Both the position numbers and the translations under genes were made by a program. The notes under the pieces are model-generated. The model did not search any database, was not told the origin of the DNA, and worked only from the letters and a program-made list of their open reading frames with translations. This document shows positions 8,973-16,898 of a DNA stretch of 31,953 nt, piece after piece; within the stretch, counting starts at the first letter, position 1, and each line of letters opens with the position of its first letter. The DNA is from Candidatus Krumholzibacteriia bacterium (GTDB taxonomy: Bacteria; Krumholzibacteriota; Krumholzibacteriia; G020349025). The stretch is taken from positions 1 through 31,953 of the forward strand of contig DASRJW010000067.1 in the NCBI GenBank assembly GCA_035649275.1, in the 5' to 3' direction.

Positions 8973-9730
8973 GTGTCCGCGACGGAAGCCTGAACCTCCG
9001 AAATCGAGCCCGCCCCCTCCTTGGAGGTCTGGCTCACACCGCAGCGAGTCACTCCCCCTTGGAGAACGATGAGAGGTCGGACGCCCTGAATCTGAAAACT
9101 TCGAGAGCTCTGGCACGCTTCCCCCCAGCGGAAAACGTCGAGAACTCTGGCACGCCCTCCCCAGCGGAAAACACCGAGAACTCTGGCACGCTCCCCCCCG
9201 CAGCGGAAAACACCGAGAACTCTGGCACGCCCTCCCCAGCGGAAAACACCGAGAACTCTGGCTCACTCTATCAGCGGAAAACGCCTAGAGCTCTGGCATG
9301 CTCGGTCCTTGTGCAAATGCTCAGTGCGACTGCGTCCGCCCAGTGCAGTTCCATTGCTGCCCTCATCTCGAGTCGAGGTGGCAGCGGCAAGCCATGGGCT
9401 CAAGACAGTGATGAAAGTTCCGGGCCAGTCTGAATGTTGTTTCTGAATCGAGCACTTGCGCATGCCAACAGGCCTCCGCCTGTCCACATCGTAGACAGCA
9501 GGTGTCGACGCCGTGGACGGTCCGATGGGGAGATCAGAAGTCTGAAACGGGGACGGCCGCAGTGGGCTCCGGCAAGGCGGCTTCCAAGGCAGGCGGGACA
9601 AGGCATCGAGAGAGGGCGGGAAACCTCTTGTCACGGACCTGGAGGTCGTGGCAAAGGTGGCACTCCGCCAGGCCGTGGCGGCGCTTCACGGCCCGTGGAG
9701 CAACCGGGGTCGGCATCCTTGGAGGAAACC
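8973..9730. other. 758-bp gene-free stretch holding a tandem repeat array
   Basis: No reading frame here looks like a real protein. The open frames are low-complexity readings of the repeats at 9094-9303, or an unconserved upstream extension of the reductase gene. Besides the array there is a compact inverted repeat at 9468-9483 (ACAGGC, loop CTCC, GCCTGT). Just after it GTCCAC and GTGGAC could pair over a longer distance, so the leader of the downstream reductase gene may be structured. No convincing promoter or T-tailed terminator was found. Confidence 0.6.
9094..9303. repeat. Six-copy ~36-bp degenerate tandem repeat
   Basis: Units begin with GAAAAC at 9094, 9131, 9167, 9206, 9242 and 9277, giving periods of 37, 36, 39, 36 and 35 bases. 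The best conserved part is the 20-mer GAAAACACCGAGAACTCTGG, identical in units 3-5. Each is followed by CACGC and a C-rich segment ending in CAGCG, except that units 5 and 6 diverge after the core. Outer units 1 and 6 carry AGAGCTCT, a perfect 8-base palindrome, where the inner units have AGAACTCT. The changing period shifts the reading frame at both ends, which argues against protein coding. It is not a CRISPR array, because the whole unit including the would-be spacer is repeated. Function unknown. Confidence 0.85.
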
Positions 9731-10921
9731 GTGCGCAGCGTGGACGTGTTCGTCGTGGGTGCGGGGCCGGCAGGCTCCTACGTCGCGACGGAGCTAGCCC
9801 GCCAAGGTTTCGAGGTCGTCCTGGCGGAAAAGCGCCCCGAGGTGGGAGTCCCGGTGCGCTGCGGCGAGGCAGCCGGCAGTCTGGCGGAGCTCGAGCACTT
9901 CCTGCCCCTGTCGCAGGAGTGGATCGCCGGCTCCATCGACGGCGCCCGTCTCTTCGGTCCTTCCGGGACTTGCGTCGAACGTCGCATGCCGGGTGTCGGC
10001 ACACAGCTCCATCGCGACAAATTCGATCAAGCACTGGCACGGCAAGCTCGCGAGGCGGGCACGGAGCTGCGCACTTCCTTGCAGGTGACTGGAGTCTCCG
10101 CTTGGGAGCGCGGCATCCGCAGCATCCAAGCCCGGGACCTCACGCGCGCCGGCGAGACCACCGAGTTTCGCGCCCGGCTCGTCCTCGGTGCCGACGGGGT
10201 GGAATCCCTCGTGGGCCAATGGCTCGGCCTGCGCCGCGCCTTCAAGCTCGGCGAAGCGCACTCGGCGCTGCAGTACCTATTGGAGGGCGTCCCTTCCGGT
10301 GAGCGCTGGATCGATCTCTACGCCGGCCACCAAGTCGCCCCGGGCGGCTACGCCTGGGTGTTCCCCAAGGACCACGGCACCGCCAACGTCGGCCTCGGAA
10401 TTCACATCACCGAGCGCCAGCCACGGCCGGCGCGGGCCTGGCTGGACGACTTCGTCCGCGCCCGGTTTCCAGAGAGCCGCATCCTGGGAATGGTGGCCGG
10501 CTCCGTGTCCGGGGCACACAGTCTGAAGAGCCTGGTGGCCGATGGGGCCGCGCTCGTCGGCGAAGCAGGGCACGCCAACAATCCGTTCTCCGGTGGCGGC
10601 ATCATGAACGCCCTGGAGTCGGCGGAGGAGGCGGGAGACGAGCTCGGCGCCGCGCTCCGCGCCGGGGACCTGCGGGCCGAGCGCCTCCGGCCGTACCAGC
10701 AACGCTGGCATCGTCGGGTCGGCCGCACCAACGATCTCTTCTTCCGCTTGCGCAAGCTCTTCTTCACCATGGACGATCGTGAGATCGACTGGGCGGTGGA
10801 GGCGCTACAACGCGCCGTCTCCGCGGTGGACGCGCGCAGCGTGGACTACACGGGGATCTTCAAGACCGCGCTCACGCTGCATCCGAAGCTGGTAGCGAAG
10901 GCTACCCGCATGCTCTGGTAG
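9731..10921 (+). CDS. Geranylgeranyl-reductase-family FAD-dependent oxidoreductase
   Basis: 396 residues from GTG 9731, preceded by GGAGGA. The frame is open 297 bases further upstream, but that part is low-complexity. The N-terminus is a dinucleotide-binding fold: VDVFVVGAGPAGSYVATELA (GxGxxG, residues ~4-23) with an acidic end to strand two (LAEKRPEVG). RCGEAAG (43-49) is the Cys-containing motif typical of geranylgeranyl reductases. The second FAD motif is around residues 276-301 (GEAGHANNPFSGGGIMNALE). The family saturates isoprenoid chains of archaeal lipids, chlorophyll phytol or menaquinone side chains; which substrate applies here cannot be read. The next gene is a ferredoxin, a fitting electron donor. 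A generic flavin monooxygenase is less likely given the RCGEA and PFSGGGI motifs. Confidence 0.87.
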   Translation: MRSVDVFVVGAGPAGSYVATELARQGFEVVLAEKRPEVGVPVRCGEAAGSLAELEHFLPLSQEWIAGSIDGARLFGPSGTCVERRMPGVGTQLHRDKFDQALARQAREAGTELRTSLQVTGVSAWERGIRSIQARDLTRAGETTEFRARLVLGADGVESLVGQWLGLRRAFKLGEAHSALQYLLEGVPSGERWIDLYAGHQVAPGGYAWVFPKDHGTANVGLGIHITERQPRPARAWLDDFVRARFPESRILGMVAGSVSGAHSLKSLVADGAALVGEAGHANNPFSGGGIMNALESAEEAGDELGAALRAGDLRAERLRPYQQRWHRRVGRTNDLFFRLRKLFFTMDDREIDWAVEALQRAVSAVDARSVDYTGIFKTALTLHPKLVAKATRMLW

Positions 10922-11000
10922 GTCGAACTGCTGGCGGTATCGCGTCGGGAAGACGAGGGTGCGCCGGGAAGATGAACGGGTGCGGGAAGAAGGGATTGCG

Positions 11001-11219
11001 ATGACACGGCATGCCGGACCCTGGCACATCGACATCGACCGCGGCACCTGCCTGCAGTGCGCCGGCTGTGTGTCCATCTGCCCGACCCGGGCCCTCGACA
11101 TGCTGGGGCTCGAACTACAGTGCGAAGATCCCCTCTGCATCGGCTGTGATCTGTGCGTACGCTTCTGCCCCGTCGTGTCTTTGACCCTCGAGCCGCGTCA
11201 GCCACAGGCGCTCGTCTGA
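11001..11219 (+). CDS. 2[4Fe-4S] ferredoxin
   Basis: 72 residues from ATG 11001, with AAGGGA upstream. Two complete cluster motifs are present: C17-x2-C20-x2-C23-x3-C27-P and C46-x2-C49-x2-C52-x3-C56-P, plus one extra Cys at 41. Almost the whole protein is the ferredoxin fold, so it is a soluble electron carrier and not a subunit of a larger enzyme. It lies 79 bases after the geranylgeranyl-reductase-family gene on the same strand and is probably co-transcribed, which suggests that it delivers low-potential electrons to that flavoenzyme. A DUF488 gene converges on it. A short hairpin without T-run (GCTGG/CCAGC, 11220-11235) directly follows its stop codon. Confidence 0.93.
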   Translation: MTRHAGPWHIDIDRGTCLQCAGCVSICPTRALDMLGLELQCEDPLCIGCDLCVRFCPVVSLTLEPRQPQALV

Positions 11220-11245
11220 GCTGGCGGTGACCAGCGAACGCCTCG

Positions 11246-11794
11246 TCAAGCACTCGCCAACGGGAGGGGCGGATCTCCCGGGTAGGTGACCTGCCCGCCG
11301 GCATCGACGCGGGCGAAGGGCGCGAGTGCGTGCACCGGTGCGCGCGTCATGGACTCGATGTGCAGCACCTCCCAGCCGCGCGCAACCAAGGCGTCCGCCA
11401 GCAGCTGACGGTGACAGCGGCGGTAATAGGCTTCGGCGCACATGAAGGCCGTGGGCAGCGCTCGCGCCCTCTCCTCGAGCTCATCCCGTGCCGTCGCGAA
11501 CTCCGCCGTTCCCATGTGATCGGCATAGGCGCGAAAAGCCGCTTCGCGCCACGCCGTATTGGCCGAACGACCCTGCCCCGGCTGCCGACGGCCGCCGAGA
11601 GCGGGCAGCCACAGGTAGGCGATGCCCGCCGCCGGCAAGGTGGCTGCCAGAGAGGAGCGCGCGAAGTGCGGATGCCGGCGGGAGCCCGGGAACGCCCGCA
11701 CGTCGACGAGCTGGAGGACGCTATGCGCTTGCAGCATCTCGATGAGCTCCGCCAGCGGGCGCGTCGAGTGTCCGATGCTGAAGATCCGGGTCAC
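11246..11794 (-). CDS. DUF488 domain protein
   Basis: 182 residues from GTG 11794 (AGGA seven bases upstream). The family signatures are clear: the start RIFSIGHSTRPLAELIEML, VDVRAFPGSRRHPHF, YLWLPALGGRR, and the Cys-containing C-terminal motif FMCAEAYYRRCHRQLLAD. Function in the DUF488 family is not established. The conserved CxE...CHR residues suggest metal binding or a nucleic-acid-related role, but that is speculation. It lies 29 bases downstream of the O-antigen ligase-like gene on the same strand, which may be chance. Length is normal for the family (about 120-190 residues). Confidence 0.87.
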   Translation of the reverse strand: MTRIFSIGHSTRPLAELIEMLQAHSVLQLVDVRAFPGSRRHPHFARSSLAATLPAAGIAYLWLPALGGRRQPGQGRSANTAWREAAFRAYADHMGTAEFATARDELEERARALPTAFMCAEAYYRRCHRQLLADALVARGWEVLHIESMTRAPVHALAPFARVDAGGQVTYPGDPPLPLASA

Positions 11795-11823
11795 GTGCAG
11801 TTCCTACGGGTGGCGCAGTCGGC

Positions 11824-13200
11824 CTATTCCGTCCCGGCCTCGGCACACTGACGCGCCGCGTTGGCGAGGCCGAGGAGAATCCACACGATGGGGTGGAACG
11901 CCAAGTCCAGAGTCAGCGCCGCCAGACAAATGACGCCGAACGAGAGACCGATGGAGACGGCCAGAGTGCGATCAGCGCCACGCCCCGCGATTCCCCAGAG
12001 CCGCGCCGCACGCGCCACCATCTCCATGCCGCTCAGGAGCCAGACGAGAAAAGCTAGCAGACCGAAAATCCCCAACGTGACCGCGACATCCAGATAGGAG
12101 TTGTGGGCCCAAAGCGGCACGGACATGTAGCGCGGCGACTCGGCCGGGAAGTTCCCCAGTCCGATCCCGAGCCACGGGTGGCGGCGGAACATCGCCAAGC
12201 CAGCTTCGAGGGCGTGCATGCGGAGCTGCAGGGATCGCTCGACGACGATGCCTCCGACCTGCTGTAGATCGGTGAAGCGGAGCCAGTATTTCTGTGGCAG
12301 GTTGACCAAGACGATACCCACCACCACCAGGCCCCCCAGGACAGGCCAGCGCGCCCGAGGAGCGCGGACGAGCAGGATCAGAGTCATCAAGCCCACCAGA
12401 ACCAAACCCGTGCGCGACGCCGAGAGAACCACCGCCACGAGGTGCAGCATCACCACGGGCACCAGCGCCAAACGCCACCAACCCTTGCCCCGTCCCAGCA
12501 ACGGCAGGAGCGTGACCAAGTAGGTCGCGGCGAAGACTGCGGTGAAGTTGGGGTCGCCCACACCGAAGCGCGTTTCTCCCGTCGGGTAGAGCAGGTAAAC
12601 CGCACCGGCGGAGCGCAGGAACTGAACAAGACGAACCAGGATACTCGTGGCGAAGGCGAGGGACATGGTCAACAGGATGAGTCGAATTCTACGGGTTCGG
12701 TTGGCATGAGCACTGATCGCAGTGAAAAACATGACACCCCAGAGGATGTTCTCGATCCGGCCCCAAGCGAGCGCGAAGCTCCGCGCCATCACGATCGACG
12801 TGAGTGCGATTCCCATGAGAATCGCAAGGGAGATCTTGAATGTTGGCGTCCCCCAGGAAAGGGAGTGACCACTCATGAGATCGTACAAAGCGCGACCCGT
12901 AGCGAAGGCGAGAAGGGCCAGGGCAAAGGGCCCAGGAAGAAAGACATCGAGCCCAGAGCCGAAAACGAACATCGAGAGAAGGAGTGTCTCGTAGGGCCGA
13001 GCCAGGCAGGCGAGCGAGAGTACGGCCCCCGCCAAGCCTCCTACCCCCAGGACAAGACCACGCATACCGCGGAGGGCAAAGAGCACCCCGAGCGGGAGGC
13101 CGAGGCCGAGCAGCGTCAGAGCCGGCAACCGCCACACTGAACGGGCCCAACGGGCACCGAAGTCGGCGTCCCCTACGGGTGGGATGTCGGGCGTATTCAC
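11824..13200 (-). CDS. O-antigen ligase / polymerase-like membrane protein (Wzy/WaaL type)
   Basis: 458 residues from GTG 13200, with GGAGG six bases upstream. About 10-12 hydrophobic helices span most of the length. Between them lie the family signatures: SASRTGLVLVGL, then RRHPWLGIGLGNFPAESPRY and AHNSYLDVAVTLGIFGL in the large periplasmic loop, where WaaL/Wzy/RfaL-type enzymes carry conserved Arg and His residues. The family joins or polymerises undecaprenyl-linked glycans at the outer face of the inner membrane; related proteins also glycosylate pilins. Sequence alone does not separate ligase from polymerase. No glycosyltransferases surround it, so it is not in an O-antigen cluster here. 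The gene begins 158 bases after the crotonase gene on the same strand. Confidence 0.85.
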   Translation of the reverse strand: MNTPDIPPVGDADFGARWARSVWRLPALTLLGLGLPLGVLFALRGMRGLVLGVGGLAGAVLSLACLARPYETLLLSMFVFGSGLDVFLPGPFALALLAFATGRALYDLMSGHSLSWGTPTFKISLAILMGIALTSIVMARSFALAWGRIENILWGVMFFTAISAHANRTRRIRLILLTMSLAFATSILVRLVQFLRSAGAVYLLYPTGETRFGVGDPNFTAVFAATYLVTLLPLLGRGKGWWRLALVPVVMLHLVAVVLSASRTGLVLVGLMTLILLVRAPRARWPVLGGLVVVGIVLVNLPQKYWLRFTDLQQVGGIVVERSLQLRMHALEAGLAMFRRHPWLGIGLGNFPAESPRYMSVPLWAHNSYLDVAVTLGIFGLLAFLVWLLSGMEMVARAARLWGIAGRGADRTLAVSIGLSFGVICLAALTLDLAFHPIVWILLGLANAARQCAEAGTE

Positions 13201-13358
13201 GCGATGCCTCCGAGGACGACGGCCTCACACGAGCCGCAGTGTATCCCGCCGCCGCGTCGCCGGGAACGACGGGGATCCCACGCGGCAGGCGAGGTCCCGC
13301 GGGCGCATCCTCAGCAGCCCGAGCCAAGAGCAGCCGCCACCCTCAGAGACCGCCACCT

Positions 13359-14141
13359 TCAGCGGCCGCGGAAGCGGGGCTCGCGCTTGGCGGCGAAGGC
13401 GGCTCTGCCCTCGCGGAAGTCGGCACTGCGGTAGGCGCGCTGCTGCAGTTGCAGGACGGCGCGGAGGTCGGTGCCGGCGAGCTCGCCGCGCCGCTGCAGG
13501 AGGCGGAGCGCTTCCTTCATCCCCTGCACGGCGAGGGGCGCATTGGCGGCGATGCGCCGTGCCAGCGCCACCACGGCGGCATCGAAGCGCTCCCGCCGCA
13601 CCACGCGGTCCACGAGACCGAGGTGTGCGGCCTCTGCCGCGCTCACCAGTTCGCCGGTGAACAGCAGGTGACGGAGCGGGGCGGAGCCGAGGAGTCGCCG
13701 CAGCGTTTCGAGCCCGGCGTGGGGATAGATGAGACCGAGCCGCGCCGCGGTGAGTCCGAGGCGTGCGCCGGCGCGGGCGAGACGCAGGTCGCAGGAAGCC
13801 GCCAGCTCCACGGCGCCGCCGATGGCGTGGCCGTTCACCGCCGCCAGCGTCGGCACCGGGCAGTGGACGATCGCGCGCATGCAGCGAGTGAAGGGATGGC
13901 GGCCACTCTTCACGGGGTCGGCGTCGAAGAGCTCTGCCGGGATCTGCGCGATGTCGTAACCGGCGCTGAAGAAGTCGCCGCGGCCGCGCAACACCACGAC
14001 ACGGGCGCCGCCGGAAACCGCCGCAGCGAGCACTCGCGGCACCGCGGCCAGGAGCGGCGGCGTGAGCAGGTTGCGGGTCCCGGGCGCACCGAACTCGACC
14101 CAGGCCACGCCTTCGTCGAGCCGCAGGCCCACCGGTTCCAA
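13359..14141 (-). CDS. Enoyl-CoA hydratase/isomerase (crotonase) family protein
   Basis: 260 residues. The start is TTG 14141, chosen because GGGAGG stands six bases upstream; a GTG three codons later is the alternative. The first oxyanion-hole segment is RGDFFSAGYDIAQI (~54-67). The second oxyanion loop and first catalytic glutamate are in NGHAIGGAVELAASCD (E112). The position of the second catalytic glutamate of rat enoyl-CoA hydratase (E164) aligns with A132 in RLGLTAARLG, so the classical two-Glu hydratase pair is incomplete. An isomerase, a one-Glu crotonase or another acyl-CoA reaction is therefore possible. It is last in the acyl-CoA operon, 31 bases after the 3-hydroxyacyl-CoA dehydrogenase gene. 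That context fits C4 acyl-CoA chemistry. Confidence 0.87.
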   Translation of the reverse strand: MEPVGLRLDEGVAWVEFGAPGTRNLLTPPLLAAVPRVLAAAVSGGARVVVLRGRGDFFSAGYDIAQIPAELFDADPVKSGRHPFTRCMRAIVHCPVPTLAAVNGHAIGGAVELAASCDLRLARAGARLGLTAARLGLIYPHAGLETLRRLLGSAPLRHLLFTGELVSAAEAAHLGLVDRVVRRERFDAAVVALARRIAANAPLAVQGMKEALRLLQRRGELAGTDLRAVLQLQQRAYRSADFREGRAAFAAKREPRFRGR

Positions 14142-14172
14142 CGCACGCCTCCCGGCGCGAACGCGGCCCAGC

Positions 14173-15039
14173 CTACGCCGTCCTCTGCTCGGTGTAGTCG
14201 TAGAAGCCGCGGCCGGACTTCTTGCCGAGCCGGCCCGCCGCCACCATGCGCTTGAGCAGCGGGCAGGGCCGGTACTTTGAATCGCCGAAGCCCTCGTACA
14301 GCACGTTCATGATGTCCAAGCAGACGTCGAGCCCGATGAAGTCGGCCAGCTGCAGCGGCCCCATGGGGTGCGCCATGCCGAGCTTGAGCACGGTGTCGAT
14401 GGCGTCGCGCTCGGCCACGCCTTCCTGCAAGCAGAACATCGCCTCGTTGAGCATGGGCATGAGGACGCGGTTGGAGACGAAGCCCGGATAATCCCGCACC
14501 TCCACCGGCGTCTTCCCGAGGCTGCGCGCGAGACCCACCACGGCGGCGCAGACCGCATCGGAGGTGGTCTCGCCGCGGATGATCTCGACGAGCTTCATCA
14601 TCGGCACGGGGTTGAAGAAGTGCATGCCCACCACGCGCTCGGGACGGCCAGTCGTCGCCGCCAGCGCGGTGATCGAAATCGAAGAAGTGTTGGAAGCCAC
14701 GATCGCCGCCGGCGGCAGCAGCGCATCGAGCTCCTGGAAGATCTGCCGCTTCACCGCGAAATTCTCGAACACCGCCTCGACCACCAGCGCGCAGTCGTGC
14801 AGGCGGGACAGGTCGCGGGCCGTGACGATGCGTCCCAGGGCGGCGTGGGCCACGTCGCTGCCGATGGTCTCCTTGCGCACGAGCCGATCCATGCTCTTGG
14901 TGATACCTTGCATGGCCCGGTCGAGGGCCGATCCATCGCTGTCCACGAGACCCACGGGATGCCCGCCGAGCGCGAAGGCCTGGGCGATGCCGCTGCCCAT
15001 GGTGCCGGCGCCGACGACTCCGACCTGGTGAATCTCCAT
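14173..15039 (-). CDS. hbd: 3-hydroxybutyryl-CoA dehydrogenase
   Basis: 288 residues from ATG 15039, with GGGAGGA five bases upstream; the open frame continues upstream but without conserved sequence. The N-terminal Rossmann fold has GVVGAGTMGSGIAQAFALGG (7-26) and the acidic residue LVDSD (31-35), favouring NAD(H). The catalytic dyad is visible as H140 in GMHFFNPVPMMKLVE and E152, with SNTSS before it and the family motif VEVRDYPGFVSNR after it. The C-terminal dimerisation domain ends GRLGKKSGRGFYDY, which is diagnostic. It interconverts (S)-3-hydroxybutyryl-CoA and acetoacetyl-CoA. Acetoacetyl-CoA is also the product of the CoA-transferase encoded directly upstream, so the two steps join in one route for C4 compounds. 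Confidence 0.94.
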   Translation of the reverse strand: MEIHQVGVVGAGTMGSGIAQAFALGGHPVGLVDSDGSALDRAMQGITKSMDRLVRKETIGSDVAHAALGRIVTARDLSRLHDCALVVEAVFENFAVKRQIFQELDALLPPAAIVASNTSSISITALAATTGRPERVVGMHFFNPVPMMKLVEIIRGETTSDAVCAAVVGLARSLGKTPVEVRDYPGFVSNRVLMPMLNEAMFCLQEGVAERDAIDTVLKLGMAHPMGPLQLADFIGLDVCLDIMNVLYEGFGDSKYRPCPLLKRMVAAGRLGKKSGRGFYDYTEQRTA

Positions 15040-15083
15040 GAAGCTCCTCCCTCGTGATGCTGTGGTGGTCAGTGTTCGGGATG

Positions 15084-15103
15084 AGGCGGCAGCCCTGCCG
15101 CCT
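15084..15103 (-). other. Perfect intra-operon hairpin
   Basis: AGGCGGCAG and CTGCCGCCT form a 9-bp perfect stem around two bases, three bases after the stop of the CoA-transferase B gene and 44 bases before the dehydrogenase start. There is no T-run on the transcribed side. It could be an RNA-stability or processing element, or a weak terminator that lowers expression of the two downstream genes. Confidence 0.5.
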
Positions 15104-15106
15104 GGG

Positions 15107-15766
15107 TCAGACTCGCATGGGCACGGCGCCACGCACTTCGAGCGGCGCCCCCGTGGCCTGGGCCACCGCCGCCGGGGTGGTGTCCTCGGCGTATTCCAGG
15201 AGTTCGAGGCCCCCCGGACCCACCCGGATCACCCCGAGATCGGTGACGATCATGTCGGTGCAAGCCCTGCCCGTGAGCGGCAGGGTGCATTCTCGCAAGA
15301 TCTTGGGAGTGCCGTCGCGATCGGTGTGCTGCATGGCCACGATGGTGCGCTTCGAGCCCGCCACCAGGTCCATGGCGCCCCCCATGCCCTTCACCATCTT
15401 CCCCGGGATCATCCAGTTGGCGATGTCGCCGCGCATGCTCACTTGCATGGCGCCGAGCACGCAGAGATCCAGATGGCCGCCGCGCACCATGCCGAAGCTG
15501 TCGGCGCTGGAGAAGTAGGCGGCGCCGGCGATGGCGGTAACGGTCTCCTTGCCGGCATTGATCAAGTCCGGATCGATCTCCGCTTCCAGCGGATACGGCC
15601 CCATGCCGAGGAGCCCGTTCTCGGTGTGGAAGACGACCTGCATCCCTGCCGGAACGTAGTTCGCCACCAGCGTCGGAATGCCGATGCCGAGGTTGACGTA
15701 GAAGCCGTCGCGCAGCTCACGCGCCACCCGCCGGGCGATGAGTTCTTTTTTCGATACGCTTTTCAT
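15107..15766 (-). CDS. scoB: 3-oxoacid CoA-transferase subunit B
   Basis: 219 residues from ATG 15766 (GGGGAGG just upstream), the normal length for ScoB/AtoA-type subunits. The signature [19 protein letters not shown] (21-39) is followed by [10 protein letters not shown], in which E49 is the catalytic glutamate that forms the glutamyl-CoA thioester. [12 protein letters not shown] and the C-terminal [13 protein letters not shown] region complete the fold. With subunit A it moves CoA between succinyl-CoA and acetoacetate, or similar acids. Its start lies 50 bases inside the subunit A gene, so the two are translated together. Succinyl-CoA would come from the mutase encoded upstream in the same operon. 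A butyrate-acetoacetate transferase is an alternative. Confidence 0.93.
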   Translation of the reverse strand: MKSVSKKELIARRVARELRDGFYVNLGIGIPTLVANYVPAGMQVVFHTENGLLGMGPYPLEAEIDPDLINAGKETVTAIAGAAYFSSADSFGMVRGGHLDLCVLGAMQVSMRGDIANWMIPGKMVKGMGGAMDLVAGSKRTIVAMQHTDRDGTPKILRECTLPLTGRACTDMIVTDLGVIRVGPGGLELLEYAEDTTPAAVAQATGAPLEVRGAVPMRV

Positions 15767-16418
15767 ACACCTCCCCCCGCACCAGGACATCGACGTAGAT
15801 CCCCGGGGTGACGATGGAATCGGGGTCCAGGGTGCCGGCCTCCACGATTTCCTCCACCTCGGCGATGGTGGTCTTCGCCGCCGTGGCCATCATGGGGTTG
15901 AAGTTACGCGTCGTGCGCCGGTACACCAAGTTGCCCATGCGGTCGCCGCGGTAGGCTTTGAGGAAGGCGAAATCGGCGCCGAGGGCGCGCTCCAGCACGT
16001 AGTCCCGCCCGTCGATGCGCCGCACCTCTTTGCCCTCCGCCACCAAGGTGCCAACGCCAGTGGGGGTGAAGAAGGCCGGGATGCCGGCGCCGTAGGCACG
16101 GATGCGCTCGGCGAAGGTGCCCTGCGGTACGAGTTCGATGTCGATCTCCTTGCTCAGGATCATCCGCTCCAGGGTCTCGTTCTCCCCCACGTAGGTGCCG
16201 ATCATCTTGCGCACCTGCTTTGTCCGCAGCAACAGGCCGATGCCGTAGTCGTCGACGCCGGCGTTGTTGCTGATCACGGTCAGGTTCTTGGTGCCGCGCC
16301 GGACCAAGGCCTTGATCAGGTTCTCCGGGATGCCGCAGAGACCGAAGCCACCCATCAGAATGCTGGCGCCGTCCGGGACCAGCGCCACAGCCTCTTCGAC
16401 CTCGAGAATCCGGGTCAT
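15717..16418 (-). CDS. scoA: 3-oxoacid CoA-transferase subunit A
   Basis: 233 residues from ATG 16418, with GAGG five bases upstream; a GTG two codons earlier would lie on top of that site. Family features are [19 protein letters not shown] (the glycine-rich CoA-binding loop, GGFGxxGxP), [29 protein letters not shown] and [10 protein letters not shown]. This subunit binds CoA, and the catalytic Glu is on subunit B. Length and motifs match succinyl-CoA:3-ketoacid CoA-transferase alpha subunits (ScoA/AtoD). The gene follows the mutase small subunit by 27 bases and overlaps subunit B by 50 bases. It probably couples succinyl-CoA made by the mutase to activation of acetoacetate. Confidence 0.94.
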   Translation of the reverse strand: MTRILEVEEAVALVPDGASILMGGFGLCGIPENLIKALVRRGTKNLTVISNNAGVDDYGIGLLLRTKQVRKMIGTYVGENETLERMILSKEIDIELVPQGTFAERIRAYGAGIPAFFTPTGVGTLVAEGKEVRRIDGRDYVLERALGADFAFLKAYRGDRMGNLVYRRTTRNFNPMMATAAKTTIAEVEEIVEAGTLDPDSIVTPGIYVDVLVRGEVYEKRIEKRTHRPAGGA

Positions 16419-16445
16419 GCCCACCTCGATCTGCCAGGCTCCCGC

Positions 16446-16871
16446 TCAGGCTCCGCGGCGCTGCCGCCGCGAGCGCACCTCGGCGCGGATGTAATCGATC
16501 GCTTCCTGCAGGGAAGCGCCCGGGCCGAAGAGGCGGCCCGTCCCTAGTTTTTGCAGCGCCTTCATGTCCTCGGGGCTGATGATGCCGCCGCCGGTGACGA
16601 GGACGTCGCCAGCGCCGTTCTGCCGCAGCAGCTCGAGGACGCGGGGGAAGATAGTCATGTGCGCTCCCGACAGGATCGACAGCGCCACCACGTCCACGTC
16701 TTCCTGGATGCAGGCGTTGACCACCATCTGCGGCGACTGCTGCAGCCCGGCGTAGATGACTTCCATCCCGGCGTCGCGGAGGGCGTTGGCCACCACGCGG
16801 GCGCCGCGGTCGTGCCCGTCCAGGCCGGGCTTGGCGATGAGGACGCGGATTCTCTCTTCCCCGGGACGCAG
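16446..16871 (-). CDS. mcmA2: Methylmalonyl-CoA mutase small subunit (B12-binding domain), unusual start
   Basis: About 141 residues if counted from a CTG at 16871. The B12-binding domain is unmistakable: [20 protein letters not shown] holds the DxHxxG motif, whose His supplies the lower cobalt ligand. It continues with [15 protein letters not shown] (SxL) and VTGGGII (GG). There is no ATG, GTG or TTG between the large-subunit TAG and the DxHxxG motif. The first canonical start (GTG 16796) would remove the cobalt-binding His. A CTG at 16871 sits right behind GGGGGAGG, but only two bases away. The frame is the same as the large subunit, so amber readthrough, a recent stop mutation in a fused mutase, or a CTG/ATC start are all possible. 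The start given is a guess; the domain is certain. Confidence 0.8.
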   Translation of the reverse strand: MRPGEERIRVLIAKPGLDGHDRGARVVANALRDAGMEVIYAGLQQSPQMVVNACIQEDVDVVALSILSGAHMTIFPRVLELLRQNGAGDVLVTGGGIISPEDMKALQKLGTGRLFGPGASLQEAIDYIRAEVRSRRQRRGA

Positions 16872-16898
16872 GGCCTCCCCCTCTCCGGCGGCGGCCGC

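Noticed and set aside
9094-9303. CRISPR array
   Set aside because: Whole units repeat, including the part between the cores, so there are no unique spacers of constant length and no cas genes nearby.
9059-9433. Open frame of 124 codons across the repeats
   Set aside because: Low-complexity reading of the tandem repeats. Unit lengths of 37 and 35 break the frame at both ends of the array, the start is TTG, and there is no family resemblance.
9434-9730. N-terminal extension of the geranylgeranyl-reductase-family protein
   Set aside because: The open frame is Arg/Gly-rich and unconserved. A GTG with GGAGGA directly upstream begins exactly at the FAD-binding fold.
11220-11235. Rho-independent terminator after the ferredoxin gene
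   Set aside because: Only a 5-bp stem and no T-run.
16446-16796. Mutase small subunit starting at GTG 16796
   Set aside because: It would cut off the DGHDRG cobalt-ligand motif that is present in frame just upstream, so the true product must begin earlier.
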